From Chitinophagaceae bacterium (lineage in GTDB: Bacteria; Bacteroidota; Bacteroidia; Chitinophagales; Chitinophagaceae): a stretch of 64,000 nucleotides of DNA. The notes below the pieces were generated by a model. The model did not search any database, was not told the DNA's origin, and was given only the letters and a program-made list of their open reading frames with translations. This document shows, piece by piece, positions 25,048-35,132 of this stretch. How positions within the stretch are numbered: the first letter of the stretch is position 1; the number at the start of each line of letters is the position of its first letter. Made by a program: the position numbers and the translations under genes. The stretch is taken from the NCBI GenBank assembly GCA_019638615.1, contig JAHBTL010000034.1:1-64000 (forward strand). Reading direction: 5' to 3'.

Positions 25048-25977
25048 TTAGTCTTGAGGAGACTCAATTGTATTTTGAGGATTTTTCTTAACAACTCTTA
25101 TTGCAGTTTTTGAGGGTGAAGCAATAAGAGACTTATCGTTGAAAACAGCAACTGCATTTCTCAATCTCTGCTTTTTATAGATATAGTAAGCCATATAACC
25201 TAAAACACAGAGCAAAAGAACCAGAGTCGCTGTAAAAAATATATTAAACTTGCGAAGCATAATAGTTCGTAAAGAAAAAGTATCTGCGTTCTCTTTACCC
25301 AAAGTCCAATCCAACGTTTTCTTTAATAAAGGCATAATTACAGGGATTTTTTCCCAATTGGTATACTGCTTATCTTCGTATCTATATTTCATGTCATATC
25401 CCTCAGGCACCTGATTTTTATAATAATTCCAATTTGACTCAACATCATCAAAGCTGGCCAAACTACCATCGGGTCGCTTAAAGTAGAGGTTGTATGAAGG
25501 GTCAAACACGGCCCATTTATTATTGTATTGTTTTGCTTCAAGTATAATATGTCCACCAAATTCACCATCTACTTTCATTTGTACTAACCTTACATCTACA
25601 TCTAAATCTTTAAGAATTCTTGCCATGATCATAGAATAGCTCCCACAAGCACCCTGCCCTGTCATTAAATCTACTGTTAACGGGTCTATAACATCCGATT
25701 TGAATGTATTAATCTTTCTATCTTGAAATGCCACCCGACTTGAAGCAATGAGTTTATTAACCAACTCAAGGCTGCTTATTAGAACAGCATTACTATCTGT
25801 ATTGATTTTAGATTGAGCTGCTTCTTTTGCATTGGCAGATAAAATTCTGAACAAATGTTGTTCATATTTATCTTCGCAATAAAAATAAAAAAGTAGACCG
25901 ACTAGAAAACCCGAAACAAAAAATGAAAGGTAGTGTCTGTTAAAAAATTTATGATATGGTCTAAATTTTCCCGGCAA
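25048..25977 (-). CDS. membrane-anchored transglutaminase-like protein
   Basis: A 309-residue protein with one N-terminal membrane helix (about 17-33), a central papain/transglutaminase-like domain and a second helix (about 246-267) with a basic cytosolic tail. A catalytic triad is visible: Cys111 (GQGACGSYS), His143 (EFGGHIIL) and Asp159 (AVFDPSYN). The domain would face the periplasm. Transglutaminase-like proteins act as peptidases, amidases or cross-linkers; the role in a polysaccharide locus is unknown, and covalent attachment or processing of envelope proteins is one possibility. It is placed between the asnB-like gene and glycosyltransferase genes. Confidence 0.72.
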   Translation of the reverse strand: MPGKFRPYHKFFNRHYLSFFVSGFLVGLLFYFYCEDKYEQHLFRILSANAKEAAQSKINTDSNAVLISSLELVNKLIASSRVAFQDRKINTFKSDVIDPLTVDLMTGQGACGSYSMIMARILKDLDVDVRLVQMKVDGEFGGHIILEAKQYNNKWAVFDPSYNLYFKRPDGSLASFDDVESNWNYYKNQVPEGYDMKYRYEDKQYTNWEKIPVIMPLLKKTLDWTLGKENADTFSLRTIMLRKFNIFFTATLVLLLCVLGYMAYYIYKKQRLRNAVAVFNDKSLIASPSKTAIRVVKKNPQNTIESPQD

Positions 25978-26078
25978 GAAATAAGATATTTTGATTTCAA
26001 TTCACAAATATAGTTAATAGAACCCGACTATGAAAGGAAATCATCCTTTGATTTCCTATTTCTGATTAAAGAAAAAGC

Positions 26079-27077
26079 TCATAAACTATTGTATTCATAA
26101 ATTTTTTTATACAATTGTAAGTACACATCAGCTACAACTGCGGGAGAAAATCGTTTATAATTCTTTTCGCCATTTTGTATCAAAGCCACTCTGTAATTTT
26201 CATTATTAATCACATTTAATATTCCCTGGCGAATATCTTCTTTGCTGTAAGGATCCACGAGGCAGGCACCTTCACCCGCTGTTGCACACATAGGTTCAAT
26301 ATTACTTGTAATCACGGCTTTTCCTGAGGCCTGAGCTTCAATAATTGGCAGCCCAAAGCCCTCCAAAAGAGATACAAATATTACAAAATCACAATTGTCA
26401 TATTCTTCTATAATCTCTTGCCGAGATAAGTCGGTTACATATTCATATTCTATTTTATGTTTTTCAAATGCCTCAATTTGTGTTTTCGAGGGACGACCAA
26501 TTATTCTTAAAATACAAGGAATATTTTCGAGGGCAGCGGCAACGCGTTCAATATTTTTATTAGGGGTAACCCCCACCTGCAGAATAACCGGCTTTTTTGC
26601 ATTAAAATCTTTAGAGTTGAAAGAGTAGTTCCCTATCAAACAATTAGGAATTACTATTATCTTGCTTGAATTGGTATTTACATACTTTAAGAGATGAACT
26701 TTAGTGGCTTGCGAAATCACTGTAATGTATTTCAAGCGTTTTACTGGTAAATAAAACCAAAATAACCAAAGGAAAAATTTCTTTAACCCTCTTTGTTTAT
26801 CAAGTTCTCCGCAGTCGTGTATGGTGAGTACGGTGTTGTTACGAGGCAAAAAAATGCCCAGGTAGTGGACATCTCCTGTTATATGATTAATTTCTCCTTT
26901 ATTTTTTAAAGAAAAGAGTATGTTTTTTGCCCAGCTTATAATTCCGATGCTTTTATTCGGCATATCCTTATTCTGAATTGATATGGAGTCCGAAAGTACC
27001 TTCTGAATTGATGCAAATAAATCTTCTATGCTGAAAAAGATATTGTTTTTTTTTCTATTAAAGAACCGGACTTCCAT
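26079..27077 (-). CDS. glycosyltransferase family 4
   Basis: A 332-residue GT-B enzyme with a short N-terminal domain. The acceptor half has HYLGIFLPRNNTVLTIHDCG. The C-terminal half has ILQVGVTPNKNIERVA and the EX7E motif in SLLEGFGLPIIEAQASGKAV, followed by the family-typical VDPYSKEDIRQGI. It resembles mannosyl- or rhamnosyltransferases of O-antigen clusters, but the donor cannot be fixed. Start ATG at 27077, 33 nt after the polymerase gene. Confidence 0.88.
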   Translation of the reverse strand: MEVRFFNRKKNNIFFSIEDLFASIQKVLSDSISIQNKDMPNKSIGIISWAKNILFSLKNKGEINHITGDVHYLGIFLPRNNTVLTIHDCGELDKQRGLKKFFLWLFWFYLPVKRLKYITVISQATKVHLLKYVNTNSSKIIVIPNCLIGNYSFNSKDFNAKKPVILQVGVTPNKNIERVAAALENIPCILRIIGRPSKTQIEAFEKHKIEYEYVTDLSRQEIIEEYDNCDFVIFVSLLEGFGLPIIEAQASGKAVITSNIEPMCATAGEGACLVDPYSKEDIRQGILNVINNENYRVALIQNGEKNYKRFSPAVVADVYLQLYKKIYEYNSL

Positions 27078-27110
27078 TTGCTAGAGAGTTTTCGCCATGC
27101 ACATCAGTGA

Positions 27111-28481
27111 CTATCTGCCAAATAACTTTGGAACAAGTTTATATAACATCCATATAAAAAATGCAGATTTAATCAAAGAATTAACAATTTGCAGCGTGTC
27201 TGTTTCAGCAGAATAGGTTACTTGATAGAATATCACGGGGATCCAGAAAATGATTAGGGGGATTCGATTGGAAACAATGAAAATCATTAGGTAGGCTCGC
27301 CGAATTAAAAATCCCAAAAAAACCATAAAAATAATACCTCCCGTCGTGCCAAAACTACCATAGGCTTCACCGAGGGGTCCAATATTGGTAGACCAGCCCT
27401 TTATTTTATATCCTGTATAAAATTCCATATTAAACTTGCCACCAGCCTCTGGCTTATTAGGCCAAAAAAGCCGCGGAATCCAGGCAGAAGCAAATGAAAT
27501 AGATAACTGGCTACCGTAATCGTAGTCTCGAACCTTGGGAATCCTTTTCATCACCAATGCAACGTTGAATCCTTGATTGGCCCTAACATATATAGGAAAA
27601 AAAGCATCCACAGAATTCCAATTCAAGTTACTTACTTGCTTTTCCATTAGATTTAATAATAATGAAGCTTTATCACCACTGTAATTTTCTTTCCAGGTTA
27701 TTTTCCTATATTCTGGTTTGGCCAATTGGAGAACTATTAAAAAAGAAATGCCAGCAAAAAAAATCAATACTTTTTTCCAAAATCGAATTTCATGCCCCAG
27801 GAAAAAAAAAGAAAACAACGTTAATCCCATGTAGGCGACAACAGTAAACATACCGCTGCTTATTGCATTTACCAGGATAATAAACGAAAAAAAGAGTAGA
27901 AAAAAGATCTTTAGGCGAAACTTGGGTGTGTAATAAACATACAAAAATCCTGCAAAAGCGGCAAAATATAAAAGTATTGACACAAATTGAAAAGCAGCCG
28001 GCAGGTATGCCGAGATGGTAAACATTATTGTACCAATGGTCATTAAGTATATCCCTGAATACTTTTGCGTCTGAAGCCCTATTTTTGCCTCTGTTAATTT
28101 CCTTTTTATAAAATCGCCTTTGTCAGTAATGTTTTTATCTGACATAGGCCAACACAACGTCAATACAAAACCGCTGATTGCAGGCAGAGCATACCCAAAG
28201 TAAATAGACTGCGATACAGGCATTGCTTTAACCCAAAGACGTGAGAGGGCATTATTTCCCCCAAAAAATAGATACCCGGCAACAGGCATTACCAGGCAAA
28301 CAAATACACTATGCAATGCAATCGTTTCACGTAAAATAATTCCCTGTCCCAGTTTATCTAACATCATAAAAATAGTTATTAAAAACAGGCAGAGGATTAA
28401 CGGAATATACCAATCCGTAACCAGCGACAAAAAAAATATGATGAACTGTAAAAAAGTAAAAGAGTAAAATTTGGACTTCAT
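27111..28481 (-). CDS. wzy: Wzy-like polysaccharide polymerase
   Basis: A 456-residue integral membrane protein with about 11-12 hydrophobic segments and a large hydrophilic loop around residues 260-340 (KPEYRKITWKENYSG to FWPNKPEAGGKF). This layout, plus the late motif NIGPLGEAYGSFGTTGGI, fits O-antigen/exopolysaccharide polymerases, which join repeat units at the periplasmic face. Wzy proteins have little sequence identity, so the call rests on topology, position among glycosyltransferase genes and the presence of Wzx, Wza and Wzc in the same locus. It is the only polymerase candidate in the locus. Confidence 0.75.
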   Translation of the reverse strand: MKSKFYSFTFLQFIIFFLSLVTDWYIPLILCLFLITIFMMLDKLGQGIILRETIALHSVFVCLVMPVAGYLFFGGNNALSRLWVKAMPVSQSIYFGYALPAISGFVLTLCWPMSDKNITDKGDFIKRKLTEAKIGLQTQKYSGIYLMTIGTIMFTISAYLPAAFQFVSILLYFAAFAGFLYVYYTPKFRLKIFFLLFFSFIILVNAISSGMFTVVAYMGLTLFSFFFLGHEIRFWKKVLIFFAGISFLIVLQLAKPEYRKITWKENYSGDKASLLLNLMEKQVSNLNWNSVDAFFPIYVRANQGFNVALVMKRIPKVRDYDYGSQLSISFASAWIPRLFWPNKPEAGGKFNMEFYTGYKIKGWSTNIGPLGEAYGSFGTTGGIIFMVFLGFLIRRAYLMIFIVSNRIPLIIFWIPVIFYQVTYSAETDTLQIVNSLIKSAFFIWMLYKLVPKLFGR

Positions 28482-28487
28482 TTTATC

Positions 28488-29321
28488 TTACATGAACCTT
28501 TGATTAACCTTTGATGCTAATAACATTTTGCTGCCCTTTAATAAGGGCTTCGGTTGAAAGCGAAATCTTCCGTCTTTTTCTGCACTATATAATTTAAATC
28601 CATAACTCATTAAAATAGATTGGGCTGACCCAATTTCAAGTCCGGCTTGTTCTTCAGCCCAGTCTTCAAACTCAAAAAATATTACAGGAGGATGCTCGGA
28701 TTGCAATAACTGCTTTGCCCCATTAAAAACATGGTATTCGTATCCTTCAACATCTACTTTTATGAAATCAACTTTAGCTATGTTCTGCTGTTCAACCAAT
28801 GTATCCAATGTCATAGTTTTAACTTTTACTCCTTCATCAGTAAACACGGGAGAAAGGGATCCCTTTCCAAATTTTTCCCGGGGGGAATAAAAGTTCAACT
28901 CTTCCTCATCTTTGCTGAAAAGTGCTTTATTTACAGAATTAATATTGGTAATATTATTTTGCTTAATATTCTCCTCCAGAAAACTAAACAACCAAGGTGC
29001 CGCCTCCACGCAAATTATTCTGATATCTTGCCGTTGAACTGCCAGAGGAATAGAAATAGCCCCAATATTAGCGCCAAGATCTAAAAAAACGCCATTTGGC
29101 GGGATCCATTTGCGAAAAAAGTTTGAAGTGCCTTGTTCGTAAATCCCATTAATAAATAACTCGAAGCTAATTGTTTCCCGAAGATTTGGTAACTTATAAA
29201 AACAATTATACTTGCCTTTTATTAATACATTTTCTCTTTGGGAAATAGCATTTTTTAATACAATTCTTGCCAGCCTCGCCTTTCCCTTGAAAGGAGATAA
29301 TTTTCGTAGCAGCGTGTCCAT
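28488..29321 (-). CDS. FkbM-family methyltransferase
   Basis: A 277-residue SAM-dependent methyltransferase. Motif I is VFLDLGANIGAISIPLAV and the FkbM signature VDFIKVDVEGYEYHVFNGA is present, followed by FFEFEDW. The family O-methylates sugars or antibiotics; here it likely methylates a hydroxyl of the glycan. It is separated from the polymerase gene by only 6 nt and from the WecB gene by 20 nt, so it is part of the operon. Confidence 0.88.
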   Translation of the reverse strand: MDTLLRKLSPFKGKARLARIVLKNAISQRENVLIKGKYNCFYKLPNLRETISFELFINGIYEQGTSNFFRKWIPPNGVFLDLGANIGAISIPLAVQRQDIRIICVEAAPWLFSFLEENIKQNNITNINSVNKALFSKDEEELNFYSPREKFGKGSLSPVFTDEGVKVKTMTLDTLVEQQNIAKVDFIKVDVEGYEYHVFNGAKQLLQSEHPPVIFFEFEDWAEEQAGLEIGSAQSILMSYGFKLYSAEKDGRFRFQPKPLLKGSKMLLASKVNQRFM

Positions 29322-29341
29322 GCGAAATAACTTTTATGATT

Positions 29342-30463
29342 TTATAAACTGCCAATTAACAATTCCATAATACGATTGGACGCAAAACCATCACCATATG
29401 GATTGTCAAAATGCAGAGGCTTGTAATGCAATGCCCAATCAAATGCACTAATCGTTAATTGTTTATTTGCGCCAACAAGTTTTGCCATCCCCGCCTGTAT
29501 AGCCTCTGGTCTTTCAGTTACCTCACGCAACACTATCAGGGGCTTACCAAATGACGGAGCTTCTTCTTGTATTCCACCAGAATCGGTAATTATGATTGAA
29601 CTATGATTCATTAGCCGCAATAAATCAAGGTAGTCCAGTGGTTCAATCAATAAAAAATTTTGATATGAAAGCAGGTTTGAGCTTCCTATCATCTTTTTTA
29701 CATTTGGGTTCGGATGCCAAACCCAAATGAATTTGAGCTCTCGGTTTATATTAATGAGATATTCGAGTGTCAAAATTATTGAGCGAAGATTCTCTCCATG
29801 ATTTTCGCGTCTATGGCAGGTAATAAGAACTGTTCTGTCATCTTCTAGTGTGTTTAGAATTTGATTCTTGTATTTTCCCTCATTAAATTCTTTTGATTTC
29901 CTAATAAACTCTAAAGAATCCACGATAGTGTTTCCAACGATTTTAATAAATTCTTCGTTAATGCCCTCTCGAACCAAATTATTTTTTGCAATTTGGGTAG
30001 GTGCTAAGTGAAGGTAAGTTGCAATGCTTGCCACACGTCTATTAAACTCTTCTGGAAATGGCTGACCAAGGTCGTTACTTCTCAAACCAGCTTCAAGATG
30101 GACAAATTTTATTTGGTTATAAAATGCTACTATTGAAGTAGCCATTACTGTAGTGGTATCGCCCTGTGCTAATATTAGTTTAGGGCAACTCCCAGATTCT
30201 TTAAACAACTTTATAAGGTCATTGAGTTTTATTATAGCTCTTGAAGTTAAACTGGCTAAGTCTTGGCCTGGCGAAATTATGTCAAGTTCAAAGTCGGGGG
30301 AAATTCCAAAGACTTTCCAATACGGAGCCAATAATTCTTTATGCTGTCCGGTGCTGACGACTGTAACTTTATATGAAAAGGCCCTTATTGCATTTATAAC
30401 AGGTGCAACTTTTATTAATTCCGGGCGAGTTCCAATAACAAAAACAATATCCCCATCATTCAT
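29342..30463 (-). CDS. wecB: UDP-GlcNAc 2-epimerase (non-hydrolysing)
   Basis: A 373-residue GT-B-fold epimerase with GTRPELIKVAPVI at the start, LAQGDTTTVMA, HLEAGLRSND, HRRENHGENL and ITDSGGIQEEAPSFGKP, ending NPYGDGFASNRI. It interconverts UDP-GlcNAc and UDP-ManNAc. UDP-ManNAc or its uronate is a probable building block. A second epimerase of this superfamily survives only as a C-terminal fragment at 54926-55219; the two differ in the nucleotide-site region (VLREVTERPEAI here against the TEWVE type there), so they belonged to different subfamilies. Confidence 0.93.
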   Translation of the reverse strand: MNDGDIVFVIGTRPELIKVAPVINAIRAFSYKVTVVSTGQHKELLAPYWKVFGISPDFELDIISPGQDLASLTSRAIIKLNDLIKLFKESGSCPKLILAQGDTTTVMATSIVAFYNQIKFVHLEAGLRSNDLGQPFPEEFNRRVASIATYLHLAPTQIAKNNLVREGINEEFIKIVGNTIVDSLEFIRKSKEFNEGKYKNQILNTLEDDRTVLITCHRRENHGENLRSIILTLEYLININRELKFIWVWHPNPNVKKMIGSSNLLSYQNFLLIEPLDYLDLLRLMNHSSIIITDSGGIQEEAPSFGKPLIVLREVTERPEAIQAGMAKLVGANKQLTISAFDWALHYKPLHFDNPYGDGFASNRIMELLIGSL

Positions 30464-30536
30464 GGCACAACTGAAGTATAAATTTTTGAAATTACTTTAT
30501 TGATGGTCATATAACTTGGTGGTGTACAAATCATTT

Positions 30537-31709
30537 TCACAATTGCTGTACAATATCATTATCTGCTTTAAACATCTTGCTAAGATCTTGTAACCCCCTG
30601 TGTATATCCATTTTTTCAGCAAACAACTGTTTTAAATTTTCCCGGTTGGGTATTGCTTCTCCTAAAATATTTCTAATCTCCGTTAGATAATTCATGTTGT
30701 CAAAATTTATTAGCTTCCCTTTTACAGGACTATCAAACAGCTTTTGCAACCCTTTTAAAGGATGGGCTAATACCGGTACCCCATAGCTCCAATATTCATA
30801 TAGTTTATTCGGCGCACAATATTCAAAATTTAAATCAACCCCTTTATAAAGAATAAAACCATAATCAATATATGGGTAAATCGCCGCTAATTTTTCATGT
30901 GGCAACTCGCCTAAAAATATGAAATTCTTATTCTTTGTCTGCTGAAACCTGTCGATAACTTCTTCTGAGTATCTTCCTGCCACAACAAAGTAGACGTTTT
31001 TATACTCCCTACACAATTCGATAATTGATAAAAATGCTTCAAAATAATGGTCAGTTCCGACATTGCCAATATGCCCAAATACAATTGCGGAATCCGGAAT
31101 ATGTTTCATAGACGGATGTATTGGCTGGCTATTTACTTGTGTTTTGCTTTCGCAAGTATTTTCTAAGAGGATAGTTTTGGGGCTTTTACATTCAAGCTGC
31201 TTCAAAAAATATACCTGTCGGTTTATCTCCGGAAAAATTGCTAAATCAAGCAAATTAGCATTGCCTAAAATATACTTCCATTTTTTCACATCTTTGTTTG
31301 ATAGTAAATGGCTTTCTACCATTTCGAACTGGTGATATATTATTTGCCAATTTGAAAAACTAAAACTGCGCTTCAGTCGTATTATATAATATAAAACTTT
31401 ATAATCCGGCGTATATACCAGGGCTTTTCGACTAAACAAATAGGAAAAGAGCTTATACCAAATAAGAAAATGTTTCCATAATCTAAAGAAGAAAGATTGC
31501 TCGTTTAGTTCTTTCGAATTTTTAAAAGAACCAATAATTGTTTCTTTTTTTACCCGGTTTATATTGTACTGACCTTTAATCTTGCAATGAACAATTTCTA
31601 CATGAAACCTATCGGCAAAGAACCCAATAATGAATCGCGTAACGGGTATTGATGCAAAGCTATTAAGTGAAATAAAATATACGCGCCTTGGTTGTAAGAT
31701 TGGCTCCAT
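30537..31709 (-). CDS. glycosyltransferase (GT-B, GT1/GT4-like)
   Basis: A 390-residue protein with GT-B character. The C-terminal half has IVFGHIGNVGTDHYFEAFL, FLGELPHEKLAAIYPYIDYG and CAPNKLYEYWSYGVPVLAHP, the last matching the donor-binding motif of GT4-like enzymes. The N-terminal half is divergent. Its start shares one base with the stop of the upstream CgeB-like gene, so the two are translationally coupled. The sugar specificity is unknown. Confidence 0.82.
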   Translation of the reverse strand: MEPILQPRRVYFISLNSFASIPVTRFIIGFFADRFHVEIVHCKIKGQYNINRVKKETIIGSFKNSKELNEQSFFFRLWKHFLIWYKLFSYLFSRKALVYTPDYKVLYYIIRLKRSFSFSNWQIIYHQFEMVESHLLSNKDVKKWKYILGNANLLDLAIFPEINRQVYFLKQLECKSPKTILLENTCESKTQVNSQPIHPSMKHIPDSAIVFGHIGNVGTDHYFEAFLSIIELCREYKNVYFVVAGRYSEEVIDRFQQTKNKNFIFLGELPHEKLAAIYPYIDYGFILYKGVDLNFEYCAPNKLYEYWSYGVPVLAHPLKGLQKLFDSPVKGKLINFDNMNYLTEIRNILGEAIPNRENLKQLFAEKMDIHRGLQDLSKMFKADNDIVQQL

Positions 31710-32743
31710 TAGGTTATTGAAAATAAACTTCTAATTACTGACAATGCTTGATTTGCCCTATCCCTGTATGAATATTTTTTAATGATAGACATTTCTCTTG
31801 CTTTACTTCGTATTTTATCAGCTTCAGACTTATCCAGAGACAGCACATGCATGATCAAATCTGCACATTCCCTGGCAGATTTATATAAAAAAATGTCTTT
31901 GCCTGGCTCAAAAAAAATACAATGCTCTTTTGTAAAGGGAGCTAACTGTATTCCGCCTATTCCCGGAATCTCAAAACTTCGCATATTGTGCGAATCTTCA
32001 TTATGTATACGCATAATATTGATCTGAACACGGTATTTTCTCAAGGTCATCCACAAATTTTCTCCATAAACAGGTTTGAATACACGTATATTTTTATTAG
32101 TTACAAATTGAGCCCAATTGTTGCCGTAAACATCTATATAAATATCGTGAGATGCAACTTCTTCCAAAAAAGATGCTCTTTGAGCATCTGGGTTGCCTAA
32201 AAAACACGCCCTGATTATTTCAGGTTGAGCAGCACATTTGGCAAATAAACCCTCGTCCACATCAAAACCAAAGGGGAGTATTGCCGTTTTTATGTTATAT
32301 TTTTTAACGAGTTGCTCTTCTATATTAAAATTATACGTAAAGTGCAAATCGTATAAAGAGATTGCGTCTGTTATATTTTTATTTCCACTGCCTGTACCTG
32401 AAAAAACAAAAGGATTATCCGGATTATAATTTACAAGCTTAATCCCCATTTTTTTGGCAAAAATTAAACTCTCAGGAAAAATTTCCATCCCTTTGAAAAC
32501 CCAGATAATATTTGGCTGATAAGCTGCAATCATCGTTTCAAATTTCTGATTTATCCTTTTAAATATCGGAGAGAGTCGCATTTTAAAATAAATCTTCCGG
32601 AATATACTTCCGCCATAATAGTAATCGTAAAATATAGACTGTGCATCAAATCGTTGAACATCAACCCCTGCAAGCCTTAAATAGCGAAAGTAGAAATTCT
32701 CAATAGAAAAGATTTTATCAGACCCTACGATCAGAATCTTCAT
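31709..32743 (-). CDS. CgeB-like glycosyltransferase
   Basis: A 344-residue protein of the CgeB-like branch of GT-B transferases. The N-terminal half has NIIWVFKGMEIFPESL and KLVNYNPDNPFVFSG. The C-terminal half has the characteristic HNMRSFEIPGIGGIQLAPFT with FFEPGKDIFLYKSARE. Family members are found in spore-coat, capsule and O-antigen loci and are presumed sugar transferases. Coupled to the following transferase gene by a one-base overlap. Confidence 0.82.
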   Translation of the reverse strand: MKILIVGSDKIFSIENFYFRYLRLAGVDVQRFDAQSIFYDYYYGGSIFRKIYFKMRLSPIFKRINQKFETMIAAYQPNIIWVFKGMEIFPESLIFAKKMGIKLVNYNPDNPFVFSGTGSGNKNITDAISLYDLHFTYNFNIEEQLVKKYNIKTAILPFGFDVDEGLFAKCAAQPEIIRACFLGNPDAQRASFLEEVASHDIYIDVYGNNWAQFVTNKNIRVFKPVYGENLWMTLRKYRVQINIMRIHNEDSHNMRSFEIPGIGGIQLAPFTKEHCIFFEPGKDIFLYKSARECADLIMHVLSLDKSEADKIRSKAREMSIIKKYSYRDRANQALSVIRSLFSIT

Positions 32744-32770
32744 TGTATTCTGTTAAATATGTTTTGATGA

Positions 32771-33946
32771 TTATACCTCTTCACATTTTAGCACCGATTG
32801 CTCAATCGCTTCTGCATCATGCTCGAAAGAGAAAGAAGATATTTTTGTTGTAACTTCTTTTCTAATCTCATGCATATTTTTCTTTTGCTGTATTGCTATT
32901 TTCATTATTGTTGTCAAAGATGACTTGTCGGACCATGGAAAAATAAATCCGGAAACTCCGTTTTCTATAAGATCAATGGCGCCACCACATCTGTCGCTTG
33001 CAATGACAGGTCTTCCTGAGGCCATAGCCTCGTTTATCGACAGTCCCCATGTTTCGCTTTGTGATGGCAAAACAAACCAATCCCCCAATCTATATGCAAC
33101 CGGCATTATTGATTGATTCTGAAAATCGATAAAATGTATATTTTTCTTAGTGCCATAAATTCTTTTAATATCCTCTTCCAACGCTCCATTGCCGATTAGA
33201 ATAAGATGTACATTCCTCTCGTTTAAATTTTCAAATGCTTCCAAAAGGATAAATGGGTTTTTATTCCATTCAAGTTTGCCAGCAAACAGGAAGGCAATCT
33301 CATTTTCACCAATGCCCAGCTTACTTCGCCACGATTTTGCGAGCGCTGTGCACTCTTCTTCATCCTTACTAAATCGTTTATTATCAACTGCGTGCGGAAC
33401 ATATATGAGATCTGCATTTTTTACTCCATGTGCTATAAAATATTTTTTGTTATTGGTTCCTACGTAAAAGGCTTTGTCTATATAGCTATAAATCCAGTTC
33501 AGATATATACGTCTCAGTATCTTTTTAAAACTTAGCCCGCGAGGCTCATTCAATAATGTAGAATCACCACGAAAATAAATAGGCTTCTTGTTTTTGAAAT
33601 ATTTCATCACCTTAAAATGGCTTTTGAAGTTCCAGCCATAAATTAGAATCGCATCTGCATTCGCTTCATTTATCTTGTTAATGATATCTGGATTATCTAT
33701 CCCGGCAGAATGATGCGATCCGGGAACAGTAGCAATATTTTCAAGAAATTCATATTCGTATCCTTCCAATAAAGGAATATCCCAACTTATATTTTTACCA
33801 AATCCAGGATCGAATTTATCGGATATTACAGACTTACCCCATGTATAAAAAACTTTTAAAGCAATCTTACGTCTGGCTGCAATTATCTTAAACAACGGGG
33901 CGTTGTATTGAATGGGATGAGTAGTAATGATTATTAATTTTTTCAT
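32771..33946 (-). CDS. glycosyltransferase family 4
   Basis: A 391-residue GT-B enzyme. The start MKKLIIITTHPIQYNAPLF is typical for a capsule-associated GT4 subgroup. Later motifs are PIYFRGDSTLL, FLFAGKLEWNKNPFILLEAF and the EX7E motif in SQSETWGLSINEAMASGRPV, followed by SDRCGGAIDLIENG. Donor and linkage unknown. Spacing to the next gene is 27 nt. Confidence 0.92.
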   Translation of the reverse strand: MKKLIIITTHPIQYNAPLFKIIAARRKIALKVFYTWGKSVISDKFDPGFGKNISWDIPLLEGYEYEFLENIATVPGSHHSAGIDNPDIINKINEANADAILIYGWNFKSHFKVMKYFKNKKPIYFRGDSTLLNEPRGLSFKKILRRIYLNWIYSYIDKAFYVGTNNKKYFIAHGVKNADLIYVPHAVDNKRFSKDEEECTALAKSWRSKLGIGENEIAFLFAGKLEWNKNPFILLEAFENLNERNVHLILIGNGALEEDIKRIYGTKKNIHFIDFQNQSIMPVAYRLGDWFVLPSQSETWGLSINEAMASGRPVIASDRCGGAIDLIENGVSGFIFPWSDKSSLTTIMKIAIQQKKNMHEIRKEVTTKISSFSFEHDAEAIEQSVLKCEEV

Positions 33947-34001
33947 CTAATTTAAAGGCCTGAGCTAACTTCCTTCATCCAAATCAGAATTAATTAAACC
34001 C

Positions 34002-35132
34002 CTAATATTTAAAGGAGTGCCCTAAGTTAATTAATGGCTTCTCCAAATATCTAAATGATAGTTTAGACAATGCATAAGTAATAAATAACGAAAGAACCGT
34101 TAGTACTACTGCTTGTAAATTATCTAAAATTGGTTGTTTATGGTTCAAAAAGACCAAGTGGGTCATCCCGTTAATTAGCTGATGGAATAAATAAATAAAA
34201 TAAGATAGTTTTCCTATTTCTAAAAGAATAGGGTTGGTTAATACTTTATATAGGAACCCTTTTTTTATATAAAGAATCACAATAACAACTGAGCCGAAGC
34301 ATGATGCTATCAAGGTATGGTTAAAAATTCCAGGGTCGGAAAAAAAATATATAGCACCGGCAAAAACAAAAAGCGCTGATGAAATTAACTTAACTACCTG
34401 TAGGTTGGATTTTACAAAGTTTCGAAAAAAATCTTTTGAATTCAGATATGCAATTAGCACACCCATTGCAGGAGAGTCTATTCTGGATGATAATAATGTA
34501 TATTGCTGATACCAATTAGTTGACAAATACCGGCTCAACGGAGCGATACAAAAACATAGTGCTATAAAAAAGAGCAGTTGACCAGGCCTAAGCAAATAAA
34601 TTATTAACGGAATAATGATGTAGAATTGTTCTTCAATGGCAAGCGACCAAGTTGGTGTTAGTGCCTCCGCTCCAAAGTGCCCCCAGAAAGACATAAAAAA
34701 ATTCTGAATAAATAGAAAATAGTACACTATAGGTATCTCTTTTTCAAAAATATATGCATCCGGGTTATACCAGGATGTGGTTTTACATAGAGTAAATGCA
34801 ATAAGAAGTAAATAATATGCCGGTATTATCCTGATAAAACGACGGACATAAAATACTTTAAAAAAATTTGACGACTGCTTGTTTTTTAAAAGTATTGATC
34901 CAATTAAAAACCCTGATAGTACAAAAAACAAGTCAACTCCGCACCAGCCAAAGTACGTTGTTCCCATTAAAAACTTTTGTGCCACCGTAAGTTCGTCAGC
35001 ATTGAGGGGTTGGAGCTGGTTATTAATCAGGTGAAATCCGAGCACCATTAATAAGGCAATCGCCCGCAATCCATCCAATTGATGAATTCTATTATCTCCA
35101 GTCGCATTTTTCGTTTTTAGTTGATTAAACAT
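34002..35132 (-). CDS. acyltransferase-3 family membrane protein
   Basis: A 376-residue protein with about ten membrane helices. The first helix region has the AT3 signature IHQLDGLRAIALLMVLGFHL with the catalytic His, followed by GVDLFFVLSGFLIGSILL and VRRFIRIIPAYYLLL. These enzymes move acetyl or other acyl groups to sugar hydroxyls of polysaccharides across the membrane, so O-acetylation of the polymer is expected. It is followed on the upstream side by a 490-nt gap, the longest inside the locus. Confidence 0.93.
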   Translation of the reverse strand: MFNQLKTKNATGDNRIHQLDGLRAIALLMVLGFHLINNQLQPLNADELTVAQKFLMGTTYFGWCGVDLFFVLSGFLIGSILLKNKQSSNFFKVFYVRRFIRIIPAYYLLLIAFTLCKTTSWYNPDAYIFEKEIPIVYYFLFIQNFFMSFWGHFGAEALTPTWSLAIEEQFYIIIPLIIYLLRPGQLLFFIALCFCIAPLSRYLSTNWYQQYTLLSSRIDSPAMGVLIAYLNSKDFFRNFVKSNLQVVKLISSALFVFAGAIYFFSDPGIFNHTLIASCFGSVVIVILYIKKGFLYKVLTNPILLEIGKLSYFIYLFHQLINGMTHLVFLNHKQPILDNLQAVVLTVLSLFITYALSKLSFRYLEKPLINLGHSFKY

